Below, piece after piece: positions 60,339-64,000 of a DNA stretch of 64,000 nucleotides. Numbering within the stretch: position 1 is the stretch's first letter; every line of letters starts with the position of its first letter. Source of the stretch: Flammulina velutipes (Eukaryota > Basidiomycota > Agaricomycetes > Agaricales > Physalacriaceae); assembly GCA_011800155.1 (NCBI GenBank), contig CM022370.1, positions 1,922,001-1,986,000 of the forward strand, in the 5' to 3' direction. The notes beneath the pieces were generated by a model. That model was not told the origin of the DNA. It was given only the letters and a program-made list of their open reading frames with translations, and searched no databases. Made by a program: the position numbers and the translations under genes.

Positions 60339-61031
60339 ATGGAAGCTCTTATGCGCGTTACCGACACCATTAAATCCTTCAGAGTGCGTATTCTGTGCAG
60401 TCCTGCTCGCCGTTGCTCAACGTCGACGCCAACAGGAAACACGTCTCTCCGCCATCCGCTCACCCACTGAATTCTTCGACATTCAACGCATCTCACGCCC
60501 AGCAGACCTTAATCAGGCTACTTCAGTACGTCTACCACCCAACTCCTCCTTCGTTGTACTGAGACGGTCTCCAGAGAATATCCTACAATACCCGCTACTT
60601 TTCCGGTCCGTATCCAGTCCACGCGTCCACAATGCATAGTCTAAATTCTAGCAGGCAACTACCTTTTCATAATCGCGGTCCTCGCGGTCTATGCCCTCAT
60701 TAGCAATCCCATCCTGCTCATCGCCATCGTTTTCTTCGTCGGTGGTTTCGCGGCCATCAACAGATTTGGTTGGTTGTCCTCTTGAGACAACATCTGTTTA
60801 CTTACTCTTTCACCAGCGGCGGACCCAGTACAGTTTGGCGAGCATACCATCACGCAAAAGCACCTATACACTGGTCTCTTCGTCATTGGTCTCCCAATGC
60901 TATGGATCGCCTCCCCGGTCATGACTTTCTTCTGGCTCGTCGGCGCATCGGGCGTTGTCATCCTCGGACACGCCAGCTTCATCGAACCTGGTATCGAGAG
61001 CGAGTACGCTAGTGTCGAGGAGACGGTCTAG
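60339..61031 (+). CDS. PRA1-family Rab acceptor (Yip3-like)
   Basis: A 164-aa small membrane protein of the prenylated-Rab-acceptor family, which helps recruit Rab GTPases and supports ER-Golgi transport. Exons: 60339-60383, 60436-60525, 60575-60605 (31 nt), 60655-60768 and 60817-61031. PRA1 features are the conserved N-terminal part (TEFFDIQRISRPADL, then SYNTRYFSGNY made across the 31-nt exon) and two hydrophobic pairs (LFIIAVLAVYALISNPILLIA, VFFVGGFAAI; YTGLFVIGLPMLWIASPV, FFWLVGASGVVILGHA). The polar C-terminus ends in EETV. Start has a good context, GCCACCATGG. Which Rab partner it serves is unknown. Confidence 0.88.
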
Positions 61032-61255
61032 GTGTATTATAAAAGTACAAATTTCTTAGATGGATGGACTTTGTGCTACACGTTTCCTTGGACAGTACTA
61101 TATAATTCGCCTTTGGGCTTTGTAGGTCGCGGTTTCTTGAATTTATTCGTGTTCACAACGCAGACTGAGCGCTAACACTCGTTCGCAGGACGCGCTGGTA
61201 CGTGCCGCTTCGGCAAACTTGTGAATTATGCATTAGGGGTTCGCACTGCTACTCC

Positions 61256-63623
61256 ATGACTTTCACCGTCGATGACTGGTTCTCAGCTTACGCAAAGTAC
61301 ACTGATATCACTGAATGGGAAGCTAGCGAATGGAACGGTCTTGTGGAACATGTACACGATACTCTCCTCAAAAATAACACCCTCAACACAACCGGCTGGA
61401 CACTATTTCACCACGACCTAGCGACCAAGGGCACCGACGACGACGTGTTCCAAGGTGTCGGAATAATCGCTGAGGCTGTCTGCCAAGCAGCATTGCTTCT
61501 CAAACCAAGGCTACAACGAACAACAGTCGTGCAACGCTACTCTCCGAGTCCGCAGCCACCTGGCTTTTCGCAAATGCTGGTGTTTCCCGAACGACCAACA
61601 CGTTCATCTGACAAGTTGACGCCGACGCAGAATGTCATGACGGCGGAATTCAAACTTCACAACGAGCTACGGTCCAGCCAGGAGGTGAGATAACGTGGCA
61701 CCCATCTCCACCAAATACTAATGTCAAGCGGCAGAACGAGGTTAAGATCGTAGATGGTGCCAGTCACTTACTCTACAAGGATCCACGTCGTAGGTTCGTG
61801 TATGGCCTAGCCATCGAAGGCGAAAACATGCGCCTCTGGCACTTCAATCGCTCTCATATTGCTACATCAGAGACATTCGACTATCACAAAGTATGAACGC
61901 CGTAGCCTTCCATGCATTACTGACCATACCACAGAACCCAAGACACTTTATTCGTTTCCTTTTATTCCTTATATTCGCTCCTATGTCGGCTCTTGGCTTC
62001 GACCCGACTGTTGAACGTACCTTCGACGAAACCGACGAAATTGCTTACGTTTATCAAGTTGGAGACAGCTGGTATCAGACAATCGGCAGCCCACTTTCCG
62101 AGAAAATGTGTTCGGATGTCGTTTCTAGAGCAACTCGTGTTTGGGTCGTTCGGAGGGTTCTTGCAGTGGACTCGGACGGTACAAGACAATTGGACACCAA
62201 TGTCAATGTCTTGAAAGATGTCTGGCTCTTCGAGGACGCACTAGGCGATAAAGCTATTCAGGATGCCATTTTTGCTAACCTACAGAAACTCAACGAGGCC
62301 AAATCAATGTCTGGGATGGCGGAGGAAGCAAAGAAATACTTCATGACTATCTTGGAGGATGAGAAAGTCCAAGTGTATGGGAAAGATGACATAACTCCTC
62401 GTTGTGCTCTACGTATGGATCACACAACAGAAGGCTCTCAACAAGACTCCGACGACTCCGACTCGGTTACACACTTAGAAACGACCACTGATGCCAGTTC
62501 AGTCCACCATCGTATACACTGGCGGACTGTTTACAGAGAGCGATGCGAAACTGTCTACGAAGTCCTCGATTTCCAGGATCTCACAGAATGCATCCAGCAC
62601 AATATCAAAGGTACGGCGCAGTCAGCTTCCATCTCTTCAATTGTTAACAGCCACATAGGTTTATGGTACATGCGCTTGGCCGGATTCGTTCATGGTGACA
62701 TCAGCGCTGGTAACTGCATGTGGCATAAAGCAAGCGGGCAAGGAAAGATATCTAATCTGGAATACGCGAGACTTTATGATCAGCTCAGCCCCCACAACGG
62801 GCGCACGGTTAGTTGTTCATTAATCTGTCTATCCTCAACCCATTCATCTCAACAGGGAACGCCACAGTTCATGTCGGTGGAATCACAAGTGCAAGCGTTC
62901 AAGCTCATGGGAAAACATTGGATCAAGCTTCCATTCACCTACAATTTCTACCATGACGTGGAGTCGCTCTTGTGGATATTCATATGGTTTTTATTCAACC
63001 GAATACCTCTAACCAACATGGAACCTCCTCTTCCTATTCTCGAAAGTCTTCGAGCGAAATTACCTCTAGATCTCGTCCGGAACGTACATGCTGTCGCTGA
63101 TGAGACTCAGCTTACCTACGAGGGTCTCGAGGAGATCAGGACACTGGGACGAAAACTCTTCGCATGCGACTCTCATGGCACAATCACGCGAGACACCTTC
63201 ATATTTCTTGGAGAACATAAGCTACTCGAGTACACCTTAATGCCGGTCTACGCCAAATTCTCCCATTTCTTGGATCCCATCAAGATCGTGTTGGACGTGA
63301 AGGCAGCTCTCGAGAGGCTAGAAGCGTCAAAACCTACGATGAGCTCTCAGGGAGTCCTGAGGTGGGATGCGGAGCTTTTCACGGAGGAGCTGTACCTCCA
63401 GTTCCATTCTAAGCTGCAGGAGGTCATTGTGGGTATCAAGGCGTCTGGAAAATCTATGGTAACTTTCGCTCCTGATCTACAGCCAGCAAAACCATCAAAA
63501 CACACTGCAAAACGTCGACACGCTACTGCTCATCCTCTTGTCGATGTTACCGCCACTGTACGAGAAAATTTGGTATCAAGGAGGCCATCTTACTCCAATA
63601 AAAAGGCAAAGAAACACGACTAG
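61256..63623 (+). CDS. FunK1-type fungal protein kinase, altered metal motif
   Basis: A 725-aa member of the FunK1 family expanded in Agaricomycetes. Exons: 61256-61684, 61735-61890, 61935-62610, 62659-62807 and 62856-63623. The N-terminal extension (DDWFSAYAKYTDITEWE, LHNELRSSQE, RLWHFNRSHI) is typical. Catalytic-loop HGDISAGN (about 432) and the downstream GTPQFMSVE are present. Where FunK1 members usually have D-L-E-Y-A-K in place of DFG, this protein reads ISNLEYAR: Asn replaces the Asp (codon 62754-62756). Metal binding and activity may therefore be reduced, or the protein may be a pseudokinase; intact exons argue against a dead gene. The basic tail (NKKAKKHD) suggests a nuclear location. 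Cellular role of FunK1 kinases is not known. Confidence 0.85.
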
Positions 63624-63690
63624 AGTCAGGTCCCTCCTAGTAGTACAGATACGTATTACAAGTCGCATAAACTAATGTGACCTTCTGTTT

Positions 63691-64000
63691 TCATCTGTTG
63701 ACTGTATTCTTCTTTCCAGCCGGCGTGTTTCCTATACATTCATCGGACTTGGCTGTATGTGGTCCTCTGCACAAATTGCAGACGTGCAAGCGATCACAGC
63801 GACCTAGACATGCCCCGAAATTGAAGTTGCGACATATTTCTCTACTCTTTTTGTCAGAGCGCCGTCCTCCGAGCCCATTCCCTCCGCTGGCACTCGCGTC
63901 CGCAGTTGCTTCCTTGACGTACTGCCCCCCGTTGACGTCGAGATACGACTGATACAGGTTGGTCACTTGTTCCTCCCGATAGTCGTCGAAGAGTAGTCCC
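63691..64000 (-). CDS. Partial zinc-finger protein, cut by window edge
   Basis: Only the C-terminal 102 codons lie in the window; the frame is open to base 64000, so the start is beyond it. Visible: LLFDDYREEQVTNLYQ, then a charged GGRRSDKKS linker and a Cys/His cluster CRNFNFGACLGRCDRLHVC followed by CRGPHTAKSDEC. The spacing (C-x7-C-x3-C-x4-H-x1-C, then C-x4-H-x6-C) resembles CCCH-like and knuckle-like modules in Agaricomycete proteins often associated with retroelement or tyrosine-recombinase ORFs. With no reverse transcriptase or recombinase in view I cannot say it is mobile. C-terminus ends NTVNR then stop at 63691. Confidence 0.6.
   Translation of the reverse strand, partial: GLLFDDYREEQVTNLYQSYLDVNGGQYVKEATADASASGGNGLGGRRSDKKSREICRNFNFGACLGRCDRLHVCNLCRGPHTAKSDECIGNTPAGKKNTVNR

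Overview
This is a gene-dense stretch of nuclear DNA from a filamentous basidiomycete, most likely an Agaricomycete. The evidence is the gene content and architecture: introns of about 45-57 nt in almost every gene, intergenic gaps often under 300 bp, a FunK1-type kinase, a CHS7 chitin-synthase chaperone, a fused siroheme sulfite reductase, a cell-wall-integrity MAPKK, an NDR-type kinase and secreted carbohydrate esterases with N-terminal CBM1 modules. Every multi-exon model below was built by hand from splice signals, and the exon lengths of each sum to an intact reading frame. Exon coordinates are given in transcription order.

Layout. 0-8.5 kb: RSC7-like remodeller subunit (-), CHS7 (+), sulfite reductase beta subunit MET5 (+). 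8.5-12.3 kb: two tandem CBM1 plus CE1-type esterases (+) whose upstream regions are also duplicated. 12.5-13.1 kb: a decayed, 5'-truncated SDR pseudogene (+). 13.2-15.8 kb: COX17 (-) and a glycerol-3-phosphate acyltransferase (+) sharing a 164-bp divergent promoter. 16.1-20.1 kb: an eEF3-family ribosomal ATPase of New1/Elf1 type (+). 20.4-31.5 kb: homeobox factor (-), NDR kinase (+), C2H2 factor (-), mitochondrial BolA protein (-), DNA ligase I (-). 32.4-34.1 kb: Crz1-like C2H2 protein (+) and NAA50 (-). 34.1-37.2 kb: gene-poor. 37.2-39.7 kb: unknown protein (-) and the MAPKK Mkk1/2 (+). 39.7-42.9 kb: gene-poor with small repeats. 42.9-50 kb: Zn2Cys6 factor (+), unknown 163-aa protein (+), Pho85-type cyclin (-), secreted GH23-like protein (+). 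50-64 kb: PPT1 phosphatase (+), ISWI ATPase (-), U2SURP-like splicing factor (+), CDC26-like APC/C subunit (-), PRA1-like protein (+), FunK1 kinase (+) and the edge of a zinc-finger protein (-).

How the genes relate. Most of the window is conserved housekeeping and signalling: chromatin (RSC7, ISWI), replication and repair (ligase I), translation (New1), splicing (U2SURP), cell cycle (cyclin, CDC26), sulfur assimilation (MET5), copper delivery to cytochrome oxidase (COX17) and Fe-S biology (BolA). CHS7, Mkk1/2 and the NDR kinase all bear on cell-wall growth but are scattered, not clustered. The accessory parts are the esterase tandem, the SDR remnant, the two gene-poor stretches, the FunK1 gene and the right-edge zinc-finger ORF.

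I found no convincing secondary-metabolite cluster, CRISPR array, rRNA or tRNA gene, and no clear undescribed system. The most informative oddities are two GC-AG introns, micro-exons of 5 and 7 nt inside conserved enzymes, start codons isolated on exons of 4-14 nt, the promoter-inclusive esterase duplication, the SDR pseudogene, a FunK1 kinase with an altered metal-site motif, and very short genes (COX17, CDC26-like) that are easily missed.
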